A stretch of 64,000 nt of DNA from assembly GCA_029432795.1 (NCBI GenBank), contig JARNMJ010000008.1, forward strand, positions 1 through 64,000, given 5' to 3'. This document shows positions 43,658 through 52,366 of this stretch, piece after piece. Positions within the stretch are counted from its first letter, which is position 1. Each line of letters starts with the position of its first letter. A program made the translations under genes and the position numbers. The notes beneath the pieces are model-generated. The model was not told where the DNA came from. It ran no database searches and saw only the letters and a list, made by a program, of their open reading frames with translations. The DNA is from Pontiellaceae bacterium B12219. GTDB lineage: Bacteria > Verrucomicrobiota > Kiritimatiellia > Kiritimatiellales > Pontiellaceae.

Positions 43658-44149
43658 ATGTTTAAAACCGTGAATGATGTGGATTGGGAAAACTGGGAGC
43701 CGGTAACCGTGGCGACCCTGATGTTTGTGATTAAAGATGGAAAAATCCTGCTGATTCATAAAAAACGCGGATTCGGGAAGGGTAAAATTAACGGTCCGGG
43801 CGGTAAGCTGGAGCCCGGCGAAACCACCGAACAGTGTGCCATCCGCGAAACGCAGGAAGAATTGTGCATTACCCCGACCGGCGTCGAATTCGCCGGTGAA
43901 CTGCATTTTCAGTTTACAGATGATAATTCCATTCATGGCTACGTTTACACGGCCACTGATTACGAAGGGGAGCCGACGGAGACCGATGAAGCCGTTCCGC
44001 TCTGGTACTCGATCGATAATCTTCCGTTTGAGCGCATGTGGCAGGACGACCATATCTGGTTCCCGTATATGCTGGAAGGGCGGCAATTTTCCGGACGCTT
44101 CATTTTTGATGACGACCGTATGCTCGATCATGTTATCGATCTCGTTTAA
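43658..44149 (+). CDS. NUDIX hydrolase, MTH1-like (oxidised purine NTP clean-up)
   Basis: 163 residues. The Nudix box is complete: GGKLEPGETTEQCAIRETQEEL. The C-terminal part 'LPFERMWQDDHIWFPYML' then 'FSGRFIFDDD' closely follows the animal MTH1/NUDT1 pattern (MWPDD..WFPLLL, F.G.F.F), whose WxxDD residues recognise oxidised purines. I therefore expect 8-oxo-dGTP or 2-OH-dATP hydrolysis (inference). The start ATG at 43658 has TTGGAG upstream. A terminator-like hairpin follows at 44190. Confidence 0.88.
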   Translation: MFKTVNDVDWENWEPVTVATLMFVIKDGKILLIHKKRGFGKGKINGPGGKLEPGETTEQCAIRETQEELCITPTGVEFAGELHFQFTDDNSIHGYVYTATDYEGEPTETDEAVPLWYSIDNLPFERMWQDDHIWFPYMLEGRQFSGRFIFDDDRMLDHVIDLV

Positions 44150-44189
44150 CTGCTTTGGCGCAGGAATTGCTCGTACAACAGGTGAAATG

Positions 44190-44219
44190 TGCTGTGCGTC
44201 ATATTTGCGCAGCAATTTT
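44190..44219 (+). terminator. Probable terminator of the NUDIX gene
   Basis: TGCTGTGCG / TGCGCAGCA stem (two G-T pairs), loop TCATATT, then ATTTTAG. Confidence 0.6.
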
Positions 44220-44276
44220 AGTTGCGTTGAACGGGGTTCCCGTTAGGGTGCGCATCTTTCTATTTAGGAGGCGGTT

Positions 44277-44702
44277 ATGAAAGTAATGCTTAAAATAACA
44301 AGTTTGTGTGTGAGTACCTCGCTGCTGGCGGGGTGTGCTTCGATGAATGGAGCACAGGGGCCGAGAGGGCCCGGACTTGTATCGCGCGGGTATGCCACGG
44401 AAAGCGGCAGTTATGCTGAAGTGGGAGTTTCTTTCTCAACCGTCGGGGATTTTACGGCGCTGGTGAATCCTTATCGCTGGAAAAATCCGGTGCAGACCGG
44501 CGGAAGCCTTTCCTGGCTGAATCCGGGTGCGTGGAGCGATGATGCCGGCCGTACAGGCCGCGTGTTGCTGGGTGAAGTTGTTGTGGTTGGCGGTGTTGCC
44601 ATTGCAGCGTCTGCAGGCGGCGGTGGCGGCGACGGTGGCGGAAGTTCCGGCCCAACTACGCCGGGTACGCCTCCGGATCCGCCCGGTGGTACTCCAGATT
44701 AA
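44277..44702 (+). CDS. Small lipoprotein with Gly-rich and Pro/Thr-rich tail
   Basis: 141 residues. Clear lipobox (CVSTSLLAGCASM), so the Cys near 20 is likely lipidated. The middle contains 'RGPGLVSRGYATESGSYAEV' and 'LVNPYRWKNPVQTGGSLSWLNPGAW'. A hydrophobic stretch 'LLGEVVVVGGVAIAASA' follows, then a Gly run (AGGGGGDGGGSSG) and a Pro/Thr tail ending PGGTPD. AGGAGG ribosome site seven bases upstream. No family recognised; it looks like an outer-membrane or surface lipoprotein with a disordered tail. Confidence 0.7.
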   Translation: MKVMLKITSLCVSTSLLAGCASMNGAQGPRGPGLVSRGYATESGSYAEVGVSFSTVGDFTALVNPYRWKNPVQTGGSLSWLNPGAWSDDAGRTGRVLLGEVVVVGGVAIAASAGGGGGDGGGSSGPTTPGTPPDPPGGTPD

Positions 44703-44723
44703 TCCGGGCACAAAAGAAACCAG

Positions 44724-44749
44724 AGGTTGGAAAACAGGTTTTCCAACCT
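44724..44749. terminator. Palindromic hairpin between convergent lipoprotein and cold-shock genes
   Basis: AGGTTGGAAAAC and GTTTTCCAACCT pair over 12 bp with only two bases between them. It contains a rearranged TTGGAA/TTCCAA motif and overlaps a one-mismatch palindrome family member at 44741. Confidence 0.55.
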
Positions 44750-44783
44750 TTGGATTATGTAAGGAAAATTCAGTCGGCAGGAA

Positions 44784-44999
44784 TTAGCCGGCTAAAGAGA
44801 CGTTGCTGGCCTGCGGGCCCTTTTGTCCGTTTTCGACGTTAAAGGTTACGCTTTGGCCTTCCTGCAGTGAGCGGCGGCCTTCCATGTTGATTGCGGTGAA
44901 GTGAACAAACACATCATCACCTGTTTCGCGGGCAATGAATCCAAAACCCTTTTCATCATTGAACCACTTAACGGTACCTGTTTCGATTTGGTCTGACAT
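44784..44999 (-). CDS. csp: Cold-shock domain protein
   Basis: 71 residues of the CspA family. RNP1 is KGFGFI and RNP2 is VFVHF; '[16 protein letters not shown]' opens the fold. It binds single-stranded nucleic acids and melts RNA secondary structure. TAGGAG lies nine bases upstream of the ATG. The leader is long, with a GGCCG-GAAA-CGGCC hairpin just before the ribosome site, as often found for cold-shock genes. Confidence 0.95.
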   Translation of the reverse strand: MSDQIETGTVKWFNDEKGFGFIARETGDDVFVHFTAINMEGRRSLQEGQSVTFNVENGQKGPQASNVSLAG

Positions 45000-45018
45000 A
45001 TGACTATACTCCTAAACG

Positions 45019-45032
45019 GGCCGTTTCCGGCC
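45019..45032 (-). promoter_or_regulatory. Hairpin in the csp leader
   Basis: GGCCG, GAAA tetraloop, CGGCC on the mRNA strand, ending five bases before the TAGGAG ribosome site. Confidence 0.5.
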
Positions 45033-45268
45033 ATTCTTACTTGTTTTGACCAATCCCCCTTAAAGAACCGGCCGCTCAACACATTCCCCGAAGGGTAGAC
45101 TTCTAATAGTCCATGCTCAAAAGCTAAAGAGTTATAATAAGTATGGCGAGCATTGTTTTTATCAATTTAACAGTGCTGGCCGGTTGAAATGGTGTTTTTT
45201 CAGCGGTCGAAAAGGCGGTGCGGTCCGGTTCCGGAGAGCGGAGAAAATCGGATTATTTTAAAAGATGA

Positions 45269-45296
45269 CTAAATCGGTATTAAAATACCAATTTAG
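45269..45296. promoter_or_regulatory. 28-bp dyad upstream of the respiratory operon (operator candidate)
   Basis: CTAAATCGGTATTA faces AAATACCAATTTAG: 14-base arms with two mismatches and no gap. It ends two bases before the candidate -35, where an activator or repressor would bind. Confidence 0.5.
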
Positions 45297-45298
45297 GG

Positions 45299-45327
45299 TT
45301 GCAACTGGACCGATCCGGTGCGATAAA
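45299..45327 (+). promoter_or_regulatory. Candidate promoter of the respiratory operon
   Basis: TTGCAA (45299-45304), 17-bp spacer, GATAAA (45322-45327). The spacer contains the small palindrome ACCG-ATC-CGGT. About 70 bp before the first gene. Confidence 0.4.
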
Positions 45328-45400
45328 TTTTGGATTATTAAAGACGTGATAAAACTACGCACATTTTGTATTCTGTGGTTATTCACCGGGAGGCGCTGCG

Positions 45401-47188
45401 ATGGCGGTTGAAAAGATTAAAGTTGAATTACCTACGGATGCGTATTACGAAGCAGAGGTGGCGTGCCGTAATTCGTGTCCTGTGAAAACAGATGCGCGCG
45501 GATACCTGATGGCTACTGTTGCGGGCAAATATGAAGAAGCCTACGCCATTTCCCGTGCAACCAATCCATTTGCTTCCATTTGCGGTAAAGTCTGCGGGGC
45601 TCCCTGTGAAAAAGGGTGTCGCCGTTCAGATGTTGATGAGGCCGTTGTTATTCGTAACATCAAAGGCTTTCTGACGGATAAACACGGTCCGGAAAAAGGT
45701 GACCTGCGGAAACCGCTGACCTATTCGATTGCTCCGGGTTCAGTTGAACCGAAGTTGAATGGAAAGTCTGTCGGGATTATCGGAGGCGGTTGCGCCGGTT
45801 ATACGGCCGCACACGATCTCGCCCGTCTGGGTTACAGTGTGACCATTTATGAGCGTTGGGAAAAATCCGGCGGTCAGTTGGTGCAGGGTGTTCCGATTAA
45901 CCGCCTGTCGCGCAAAGTGGTGGCGGATGAACTGGCTTCGATTGAGCAGTTTTCCAATATCGAGGTGAAAAACGGCGTAGATGTCGGCACCGATATTACG
46001 TTCCAGGAATTGGAAAAGAAACATGATGCGGTTTATATCGCAGTAGGATTGGCAAAAGGAAAAAAAATTCCGCTTCCGAATGCCGACCATAAAGATGTCT
46101 TTATCGGACTGGCTTTCCTGTTTGATTTTAACCTGCGCGAAAAGTGGGATCTCTCCTCAACCCGTTCGATTGTAATCGGAGGCGGCGATGTGGCGTTCGA
46201 CGTGGCGCGTTCTGCACTGCGTTGCGGATCGCCCGATGTTCAGCTGGCTTGTCTGGAACGGGAGCATCTGAATGAAATGACGGGTTCCGTGGACGAACGT
46301 GAAGGCGGTCGGCGCGAAGGTGTTACCATTAACGACGGCTGGGGCCCCCGTGAAATTGTTGTTGAAAACGGTAAGATCAAGGGCTTGCTGGTCAGTAAAG
46401 TTATCCGTGTTTTCGACGAGGACGGAAAGTTTTCGCCGCAGCTGGAAGAGGAAACGCGCCTGATTGAGGGCGATGCGGTTTTCTTCGCGGTGGGGCAGGG
46501 GTCAGATCTGGACTTTCTGGAAGGTTCCGGGGTGGAAGTGACACCGCAGGGCTGGGTGAAAGTGGTGAATCAGGAAACGCTGCAGACCAGCAAACCGAAT
46601 GTGTTTGTGGGCGGCGATATTGCGCACGGACCGAAGCTGTTTATTGATGCGGTTGCATCGGGCAGCAAAGCGGCCCAGGGCATCCACGCTTTCATTACCG
46701 GCGGTGAACCGAAATCGCTGAAACGTAAAATCACCTTCACTGATCTTCCGGAGTATGAAAGAAAATCACTCTATGTGGATGAAGAGCGCGAAGAGCGCGA
46801 AGAACTTCCGGTGGATCCGGCCAAAGATCCTGAATTTAATACGACGGTCGAATATCCTGACTTTGATGCAAAGGAGCAGGCAAGTCGCTGTCTGGAATGT
46901 CATATTCACCCCACCTTCGAAGGGGACATCTGTATCCTTTGCGGTGGTTGCGTGGACGTTTGTCCTTCGTACTGCCTTTCGATGAAGACCGTGGATCGGG
47001 TGGATGGCGGCGAAGATTTGATGGTGTTGGCCGAAAAGGAATTCGGCAGCATGGAAGTGGCGGAGGCAGAAGGATCGGTGATGTTGTTCGATCCGCTTAA
47101 ATGTATCCGTTGTGGCATGTGTGCACAGAAGTGCCCGACGGGCGCGTGTAAGATGTCGGTGAATGAATTCGAGGATTGTTTCGCATAG
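45401..47188 (+). CDS. GltD-like flavin/iron-sulfur oxidoreductase with C-terminal ferredoxin domain
   Basis: 595 residues. The N-terminal Cys cluster ('CRNSCPV', CGKVCGAPCEKGCRR) binds 4Fe-4S clusters as in GltD. The FAD loop is VGIIGGGCAGYTAAHDL and the NAD(P)H loop is 'IVIGGGDVAFDVARSAL'. 'VFVGGDIAHGPKLFIDAVASG' closes the FAD site. The last ~130 residues add 'CLECH' and two ferredoxin motifs (CILCGGCVDVCPSYC, CIRCGMCAQKCPTGAC). There is no glutamate synthase large subunit nearby. As first gene of a bc/cbb3 operon, 10 bp before the ccoS-like gene, it may pass electrons between NAD(P)H, ferredoxin and the respiratory chain (inference). GGGAGG site upstream. Confidence 0.85.
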   Translation: MAVEKIKVELPTDAYYEAEVACRNSCPVKTDARGYLMATVAGKYEEAYAISRATNPFASICGKVCGAPCEKGCRRSDVDEAVVIRNIKGFLTDKHGPEKGDLRKPLTYSIAPGSVEPKLNGKSVGIIGGGCAGYTAAHDLARLGYSVTIYERWEKSGGQLVQGVPINRLSRKVVADELASIEQFSNIEVKNGVDVGTDITFQELEKKHDAVYIAVGLAKGKKIPLPNADHKDVFIGLAFLFDFNLREKWDLSSTRSIVIGGGDVAFDVARSALRCGSPDVQLACLEREHLNEMTGSVDEREGGRREGVTINDGWGPREIVVENGKIKGLLVSKVIRVFDEDGKFSPQLEEETRLIEGDAVFFAVGQGSDLDFLEGSGVEVTPQGWVKVVNQETLQTSKPNVFVGGDIAHGPKLFIDAVASGSKAAQGIHAFITGGEPKSLKRKITFTDLPEYERKSLYVDEEREEREELPVDPAKDPEFNTTVEYPDFDAKEQASRCLECHIHPTFEGDICILCGGCVDVCPSYCLSMKTVDRVDGGEDLMVLAEKEFGSMEVAEAEGSVMLFDPLKCIRCGMCAQKCPTGACKMSVNEFEDCFA

Positions 47189-47198
47189 GAGTAAAGCC

Positions 47199-47378
47199 AT
47201 GTTGATTCTGACCATTGTCCTTTTAATTGCCACAACGCTTCTCGGTACGATTTTTTTCGGCCTGTTTCGATGGGCGGTTAAGGATGGTCAGTTTGACGAT
47301 CCCGAAGAAGCAAAGTATGTAATTTTCCGCGAAGAAGAAAAGCACGCGAACGGTGCTGTTGACGGAGGAATAAAATAA
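47199..47378 (+). CDS. ccoS: CcoS-like cbb3 oxidase maturation protein
   Basis: 59 residues, start after AGGAGTAAAGCC. One membrane helix ([20 protein letters not shown]) is followed by '[19 protein letters not shown]', matching the CcoS pattern (W..K.GQFDDLE.PA). CcoS is needed for heme and copper insertion into cbb3 oxidase. It shares one base with the Rieske gene start. The tail after the motif is longer and more charged than usual. Confidence 0.78.
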   Translation: MLILTIVLLIATTLLGTIFFGLFRWAVKDGQFDDPEEAKYVIFREEEKHANGAVDGGIK

Positions 47379-47851
47379 TGCCGAAAGAAAAAAAAGAAGG
47401 TAAGAGCCGGCGTGAGCTGATCACGATGGGATCGGCTTTTGCGGTTATGGGAATTGCAGCAGCGGGGACCGGCGGTGCTCTGTTTAAATATATGTTTCCT
47501 GTTGTATCCTACGGGACGCCGCAGAAGTTTCTGGTTCCGGTGGCGGATCTTCCGGATGTGGGCGATGAGCTTATTTTCGAAGATATGAAGGTGGTTTTAC
47601 GCCGGCAGTCCGAATCCGAAATTGCCGCGATTTCTCTGGTCTGCACCCATCTGGGCTGCACCGTTAACCGCGTTGAAACCGGTTTCCAGTGCCCGTGCCA
47701 CGGCTCGCAATACGACACCGATGGTTTGGTGGTGGGTGGACCGGCTCCTAAAACGCTGGCCTGGCTTGAAATTAAATCCGTGCCCGGCGGACAGCTGGAA
47801 ATCGACACTGCGACCTCGTTGCCGGAAGGCACATTTTTCCCGGCTGCTTAA
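47378..47851 (+). CDS. Rieske iron-sulfur protein
   Basis: 157 residues. The N-terminus has a twin-arginine signal-anchor ([10 protein letters not shown] then AVMGIAAAG), as usual for Rieske proteins. The 2Fe-2S ligands are in CTHLGC (near 89-94) and CPCHGS (near 105-110); '[13 protein letters not shown]' is the Pro loop. It takes electrons from quinol at cytochrome b and hands them to a c-type cytochrome on the periplasmic side. Between ccoS and cytochrome b in the operon. Confidence 0.95.
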   Translation: MPKEKKEGKSRRELITMGSAFAVMGIAAAGTGGALFKYMFPVVSYGTPQKFLVPVADLPDVGDELIFEDMKVVLRRQSESEIAAISLVCTHLGCTVNRVETGFQCPCHGSQYDTDGLVVGGPAPKTLAWLEIKSVPGGQLEIDTATSLPEGTFFPAA

Positions 47852-47884
47852 CGGCCCGCATATCCATTTTTTAGGGGATAACTA

Positions 47885-49225
47885 ATGAATGAAATGATTC
47901 AAAAGGCGAAAGAGTTCGGAGATAAGTTATATTACTCCTTCTTTCGTCATGGCTTCGATAATACAGGTTTGACCAAATCGAAGATTATGTTCAGCAACGT
48001 GCTGCTGCATATTCAACCGGTCAAAATTCACAAGCGCTCGGTAAAATTTAAGACAACGATGGGATTGGGACTGATCACGTTTTATCTGTTCCTGATTCTG
48101 TCGGTGACCGGGGTTCTGCTGATGTTTCACTATGTGCCGTCAACGGCCATCGGCCCTGACGGATTGCCGGATGCGTACAGCCGGATGCTGAACCTGCGCA
48201 GTAATGTCTTTTGGGGCGGTTTCCTGCGTAACATGCACCGGTGGGCGGCCCACGGCATGGTGGCTTTTGTGGCCTTGCACATGTTGCGGGTTTATCTTGC
48301 GGGCGCGCATCGAGGCGGGCGTGAATTCAACTGGGTGATCGGCTGTATTCTCGGCCTTTTGACCGTCTTTCTTTCCTATACCGGTTATCTGCTTCCCTGG
48401 GACCAGCTGGCATTCTGGGGCGTTAAAGTGGGAACGGAAATCGCGAAAATTGCACCGGGTGGTGCACTCATTCGCGGCATTCTGCTTGGCGACTCCGACG
48501 TGGGATCGGAAGCACTCATTCGTTTCTATGTTTTGCACGTGGCGGTATTGCCGGCCGTGATGGGCTTCCTGATTGCCGTTCACTTCTTCCGCATCCGCAA
48601 GGACGGCGGGCTGGCTCGTCCGGCGGATACGAGTAAAGAAAAGCAGATCCCGGATGAAGAATTCGGTGAAGTGAAAAACAACTCTGTTTTCAAATCTGCC
48701 CGCAGTTATAAGCTGGTTGAAATTGTTAAGGGCAATGAGCCCAAGGTGAATGAAGAAACCGACCAGATGATGTTTGCCTGGCCGAAACTGATCATTCGCG
48801 AACTGATCGTGCTGGTCGGTGTTGTGGCATTCCTGAGTTTGATTTCGGTCTTATTCGATGCGCCGCTGGAAGGTCCGGCCGATCCGAACCATCCGACAAA
48901 CCCGTCGAAGGCGCCCTGGTACTTCCTGGGGCTGCAGGAACTGGTTTCCTATCACGGGTTTATTGGCGGTATCGTAATTCCGGGCATTATGGCCGGTGGT
49001 GTGATGTTCCTGCCGTATATCGAAATTTTCATGGAAACCTTCACGAAGACCTACCGGAAAAATATTCCCGGCGTTTGGTTTGCCAGAGAGCGTAACCTTG
49101 AAAACGCTTTGTTTATCGGCATGTATCTCTTCATGCTGGCCTTAATTATTATCGGGGTTTATTTCCGCGGTGAAAACTGGGCGATTATCTATCCGTGGGA
49201 ACCGACTGTCGGGGGAGGGCACTAA
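47885..49225 (+). CDS. petB: Cytochrome b of a bc-type quinol-oxidising complex
   Basis: 446 residues, a single protein covering cytochrome b6- and subunit IV-like parts. Heme His pairs are in 'HRWAAHGMVAFVALH' (near 118 and 132) and 'HVAVLPAVMGFLIAVHF'. The quinol-site motif is PW(Y) of 'KAPWYFLGLQELVSY', close to the b6f subunit IV form rather than PEWY. A charged loop of about 60 residues separates the halves. About eight membrane helices. It works with the Rieske protein just upstream; no cytochrome c1 gene follows, its place being taken by the seven-heme cytochrome. Confidence 0.93.
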   Translation: MNEMIQKAKEFGDKLYYSFFRHGFDNTGLTKSKIMFSNVLLHIQPVKIHKRSVKFKTTMGLGLITFYLFLILSVTGVLLMFHYVPSTAIGPDGLPDAYSRMLNLRSNVFWGGFLRNMHRWAAHGMVAFVALHMLRVYLAGAHRGGREFNWVIGCILGLLTVFLSYTGYLLPWDQLAFWGVKVGTEIAKIAPGGALIRGILLGDSDVGSEALIRFYVLHVAVLPAVMGFLIAVHFFRIRKDGGLARPADTSKEKQIPDEEFGEVKNNSVFKSARSYKLVEIVKGNEPKVNEETDQMMFAWPKLIIRELIVLVGVVAFLSLISVLFDAPLEGPADPNHPTNPSKAPWYFLGLQELVSYHGFIGGIVIPGIMAGGVMFLPYIEIFMETFTKTYRKNIPGVWFARERNLENALFIGMYLFMLALIIIGVYFRGENWAIIYPWEPTVGGGH

Positions 49226-49226
49226 A

Positions 49227-50987
49227 ATGATTAAGGATTATCGTACACTCCTCATTCTGGCTTTGGCCGGGTTTGTATTCTTCGCATTGTCGATGAAGAA
49301 AGCCACCGACCAGGATTTTGTAAAATATCAGAAAGCATATTATGCAGAACTTGGCGCAGAATTTCCCGGGGCGGAAATCAAACAGGTCAATGTTCCCACT
49401 CCTGCGGGAGCCATCATCGACCGCTGTCAATCCTGTCACGTTGGCGTTTCGAATCCGGAGGCCGTCGATTTCGACCTGCCGCTGGCTACCCATCCGCCGA
49501 TCGTTCCCGGCCTGGCCGAAGACCCGCATGATTTCAATGAAATCGGATGTGTTGTCTGTCACGACGGGAATGGACGAGCCGTTGAAATGCACGATGCGCA
49601 TGGTGAGTTTCATGGATGGATCAAGCCGATGCTGACCGGTCCGATTGCTCAGGCCAGCTGCGTGCGCTGCCATGCGATGGAAAGCGGAAACCTGGCAGGA
49701 GCGGAACTCTACGAAAAGGGCCGCGAGCTCTTCCTTGAAAAAGCATGTTGGGGCTGCCATACGATTGCAGGAATTTCTTCCTCCTCGCAGGCTCCTGAGC
49801 TGACGGATGCCGGAGGAAAGTTCAAATTTGACTATCTGGTTGAATCGATTGTTCACCCGAAAGCCAACGATGAAAACTCCAAGATGCCGGAATTTGATTG
49901 GGTGGATGATGAAGAAACGGTTATGGCGCTGGCTACCTTCCTGAAAGGACAGCAGAAGAACCGCCTCCGTACCGAAAATTCAGCTCCGATTGGGTATATT
50001 AAACCTAAATCGGATATACTTCGCATTACCGAACCGAGCGTGGCTGCAGGTCGCGCCATGTTTGCCGGAGTTCCTTTTGAGGGAACCATCGCCAAGGGCG
50101 GCTGCATTAACTGTCATGCCTTCCGCAATGACGACGGCACGCTTTCCGGTGGTCATATCGGCCCGGAACTGACCTGGACGCTGCGCAACCGGGGGGCGGA
50201 ATTTGTGAAGGATCATATTGTGAATGCACGTGTGCATACACCGGATTCCATCATGCCGACGTTTAAGGATTACAACGATGCCGAATTGGACAGCCTCGTT
50301 AAATTCCTTGAAACCTTTGAGTATAAGCTCGATTCCTCCGCCGATGGACAACGGCTGTATGACACCTATTGTATTTCCTGCCACGGGCCGGAACTTAAGG
50401 GTGATGGTGTTGTTTCAGCGATGCTGGACCCGCTGCCGCGCGACCTGAGCAAATACCAGTTTGTGGCCTCCTATGATGAGCGCTTCAAAAATTCCATTCT
50501 TAACGGTGTGGGCGGAACGGCAATGCCGGCCTGGAAAAACGTGCTCAGCGAAGAAGAAGCGGAAACGCTGGTTGAGTTTATTAAGTCAAAGAGTCTGACC
50601 GAGGAGCAGTCCTTCAAACGTATGGAAGTGGAGCTTCCAATGGTTGGAGATCCGGAACGATTGGACTACAAGGGCAAGGGGACAGTGATTGTTGAAGCCA
50701 ATCCGGCCCACGGGCAGGAAGCTTTCCAGAAATTCTGTACCTCCTGCCACGGTAAACTGGCGAATGGAAAAGGTCCGAATGCATACGATCTGGTCCATCC
50801 GTTGCCGCGCAACTTGATCAATAAGGAATTCATCAGCCAGGCTGCTGTGACAGATGAGCGGTTGTATGAATCTATCCTGCTGGGGGTTGCCGGAACACCG
50901 ATGCCGGCCCATGACCACCTGAGCGATCAGACCATTCTGGATATCATTGCCTGGATCCGGATGAATACCACCGAGGAAGCGAAATAA
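49227..50987 (+). CDS. Membrane-anchored seven-heme cytochrome c
   Basis: 586 residues with one N-terminal helix (LLILALAGFVFFALS). Seven CxxCH sites are visible, with the first Cys near 67, 108, 145, 174, 293, 382 and 504. The first three form a closely spaced His-rich part. The other four each begin a class I cytochrome c domain with its own Met ligand ('SKMPEF', 'SIMPTF', 'TAMPAW', 'TPMPAH'). It sits between cytochrome b and oxidase subunit I, in the place of c1, and the last two domains resemble the diheme CcoP. I infer that it wires the Rieske centre to the oxidase. The start overlaps nothing; the stop shares one base with ccoN. Confidence 0.92.
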   Translation: MIKDYRTLLILALAGFVFFALSMKKATDQDFVKYQKAYYAELGAEFPGAEIKQVNVPTPAGAIIDRCQSCHVGVSNPEAVDFDLPLATHPPIVPGLAEDPHDFNEIGCVVCHDGNGRAVEMHDAHGEFHGWIKPMLTGPIAQASCVRCHAMESGNLAGAELYEKGRELFLEKACWGCHTIAGISSSSQAPELTDAGGKFKFDYLVESIVHPKANDENSKMPEFDWVDDEETVMALATFLKGQQKNRLRTENSAPIGYIKPKSDILRITEPSVAAGRAMFAGVPFEGTIAKGGCINCHAFRNDDGTLSGGHIGPELTWTLRNRGAEFVKDHIVNARVHTPDSIMPTFKDYNDAELDSLVKFLETFEYKLDSSADGQRLYDTYCISCHGPELKGDGVVSAMLDPLPRDLSKYQFVASYDERFKNSILNGVGGTAMPAWKNVLSEEEAETLVEFIKSKSLTEEQSFKRMEVELPMVGDPERLDYKGKGTVIVEANPAHGQEAFQKFCTSCHGKLANGKGPNAYDLVHPLPRNLINKEFISQAAVTDERLYESILLGVAGTPMPAHDHLSDQTILDIIAWIRMNTTEEAK

Positions 50988-52354
50988 TGAAACAAGATAC
51001 TGCTGCAAAAATGATGATCATCTCAGCGTGCGCCTTTTTTGGGCTTGCGCTCACGATGGGAATTCTGACGGCACTTAAATTTGTGGTGCCCACCGTCGGG
51101 GATATTGAATATCTGTCTATGCCGCGTTTGCGTATGCTGCACACGAACATTAACCTGTTCGGCTGGTTGCTTCAGGCAAACATGGGGATTCTTTTCTGGA
51201 TTCTTCCGCGCATCCTCCATACCAAGCTTTTCTCCGAAAAGTTGGGTGTTGCCATGGGGGTGCTTTATAATCTGGCCCTGCTCGGCGGTTTGATTGGTAT
51301 TGCGACGGGACATGTTAAAAATGTGGAATATGGTGAAATCGCATCGCCGTTCGATTATCTCGTGGCCGTTTGCTGGGTCATGTTTGCAATCAACGTATTT
51401 GGTACCGTGGCCACCCGTAAGGTGAAATATCTTTACGTGACAGTTTGGTATACGCTGGGTGCGGTCATTTGGACCACGTTCGTCTACATCACCGGAAATA
51501 TGCTCAGCCAGATGCCGATGGTGGCAGGGACCAATCAGGCCAATCTGATCTGGTTCTATGTGCATAATGCCGTGGGCCTCATTTTTACCCCGCTGGGTGT
51601 GGCGATTGCCTACTACCTGATTCCGAAACAGCTTAATACGCCGATTTATTCGCATAAGTTGAGCATGATCGGTTTCTGGGTGATCTCCTTCGTCTACGTT
51701 TGGACGGGGGCTCACCACATGATTCACGGCCCGAGCCCGCACTGGCTGCAGACCGTTTCGATTATTTTCTCGTTCAGCCTGATTATTCCGGTGATGGCGG
51801 TAATCACAAACTTCTTCGGAACGTTTGCGACGGCGCCGCGAGGCACCCGTATGGTCGGCCCGATTCCCAAACTGCTGATGATGGGAACCGTCTATTATAT
51901 TCTGACCTGTCTGCAGGGACCTTTTCAGGCGATCCGCTCGGTGAATGAAATCACGAGTAAAACGGACTGGGTGGTCGGGCATGCGCACATGGCTTTGTTC
52001 GGCGCATTCTCTTACTATGCGATGGCAGGGGTATATTACGTTGCTCCGAAACTGGCGGGTCGGAAGCTGTATTCCGAAAAAATGGGCGATCTGCATTTCT
52101 GGATTATGACGATTGCAAGTGTTCCGTTTTTTGCGGTGCTTTGGATCGGCGGAGTTATTCAGGGCTTTGCCTGGCTGAACCCGGAAATCACATTCGTGCA
52201 GACGCTGGAAGCTCTTAAACACGCTCATTGGATGCGCTTCTTCTCGGGTGCCTTTATCTTCGGGGCATACTGCCTGTTCTTTTATAATATTATGCAGACA
52301 TTTTTCGGGAAATACCGCGAGGAAGATGAAGCAGCTGCCGTGGTGGCTGAGTAG
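50987..52354 (+). CDS. ccoN: cbb3-type cytochrome c oxidase subunit I
   Basis: 455 residues, about 12 membrane helices. Metal ligands are all present: His near 52 (LHTNINLFGW) for heme b; CuB His near 193 (FYVHNAVGL) and the pair near 243/244 (GAHHMIHG); heme b3 and b His in VVGHAHMALFGAF. A Tyr six residues before the HH pair (FVYVWTGAHH) matches the cross-linked Tyr of cbb3 enzymes. It reduces oxygen to water and pumps protons; cbb3 oxidases usually have high oxygen affinity. The start ATG shares a base with the preceding stop. Confidence 0.95.
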   Translation: MKQDTAAKMMIISACAFFGLALTMGILTALKFVVPTVGDIEYLSMPRLRMLHTNINLFGWLLQANMGILFWILPRILHTKLFSEKLGVAMGVLYNLALLGGLIGIATGHVKNVEYGEIASPFDYLVAVCWVMFAINVFGTVATRKVKYLYVTVWYTLGAVIWTTFVYITGNMLSQMPMVAGTNQANLIWFYVHNAVGLIFTPLGVAIAYYLIPKQLNTPIYSHKLSMIGFWVISFVYVWTGAHHMIHGPSPHWLQTVSIIFSFSLIIPVMAVITNFFGTFATAPRGTRMVGPIPKLLMMGTVYYILTCLQGPFQAIRSVNEITSKTDWVVGHAHMALFGAFSYYAMAGVYYVAPKLAGRKLYSEKMGDLHFWIMTIASVPFFAVLWIGGVIQGFAWLNPEITFVQTLEALKHAHWMRFFSGAFIFGAYCLFFYNIMQTFFGKYREEDEAAAVVAE

Positions 52355-52366
52355 GGGAATTAGACC

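Larger units (their letters stand above)
45000..45400. other. Divergent regulatory region between csp and the respiratory operon
   Basis: The only gene-free stretch above 300 bases. The left part (to about 45120) is the csp leader, with hairpin 45019-45032 and a small CCCCGAAGGG hairpin. 45121-45180 is AT-rich and probably holds the csp promoter (minus-strand TTGATA and TATTAT, spacing 20, weak). The right part holds a 28-bp dyad and a candidate promoter for the operon, listed separately. No tRNA or small ORF seen. Confidence 0.5.

Noticed and set aside
45401-47188. Glutamate synthase small subunit gltD
   Set aside because: Extra C-terminal ferredoxin motifs, no gltB neighbour, and a respiratory operon context.
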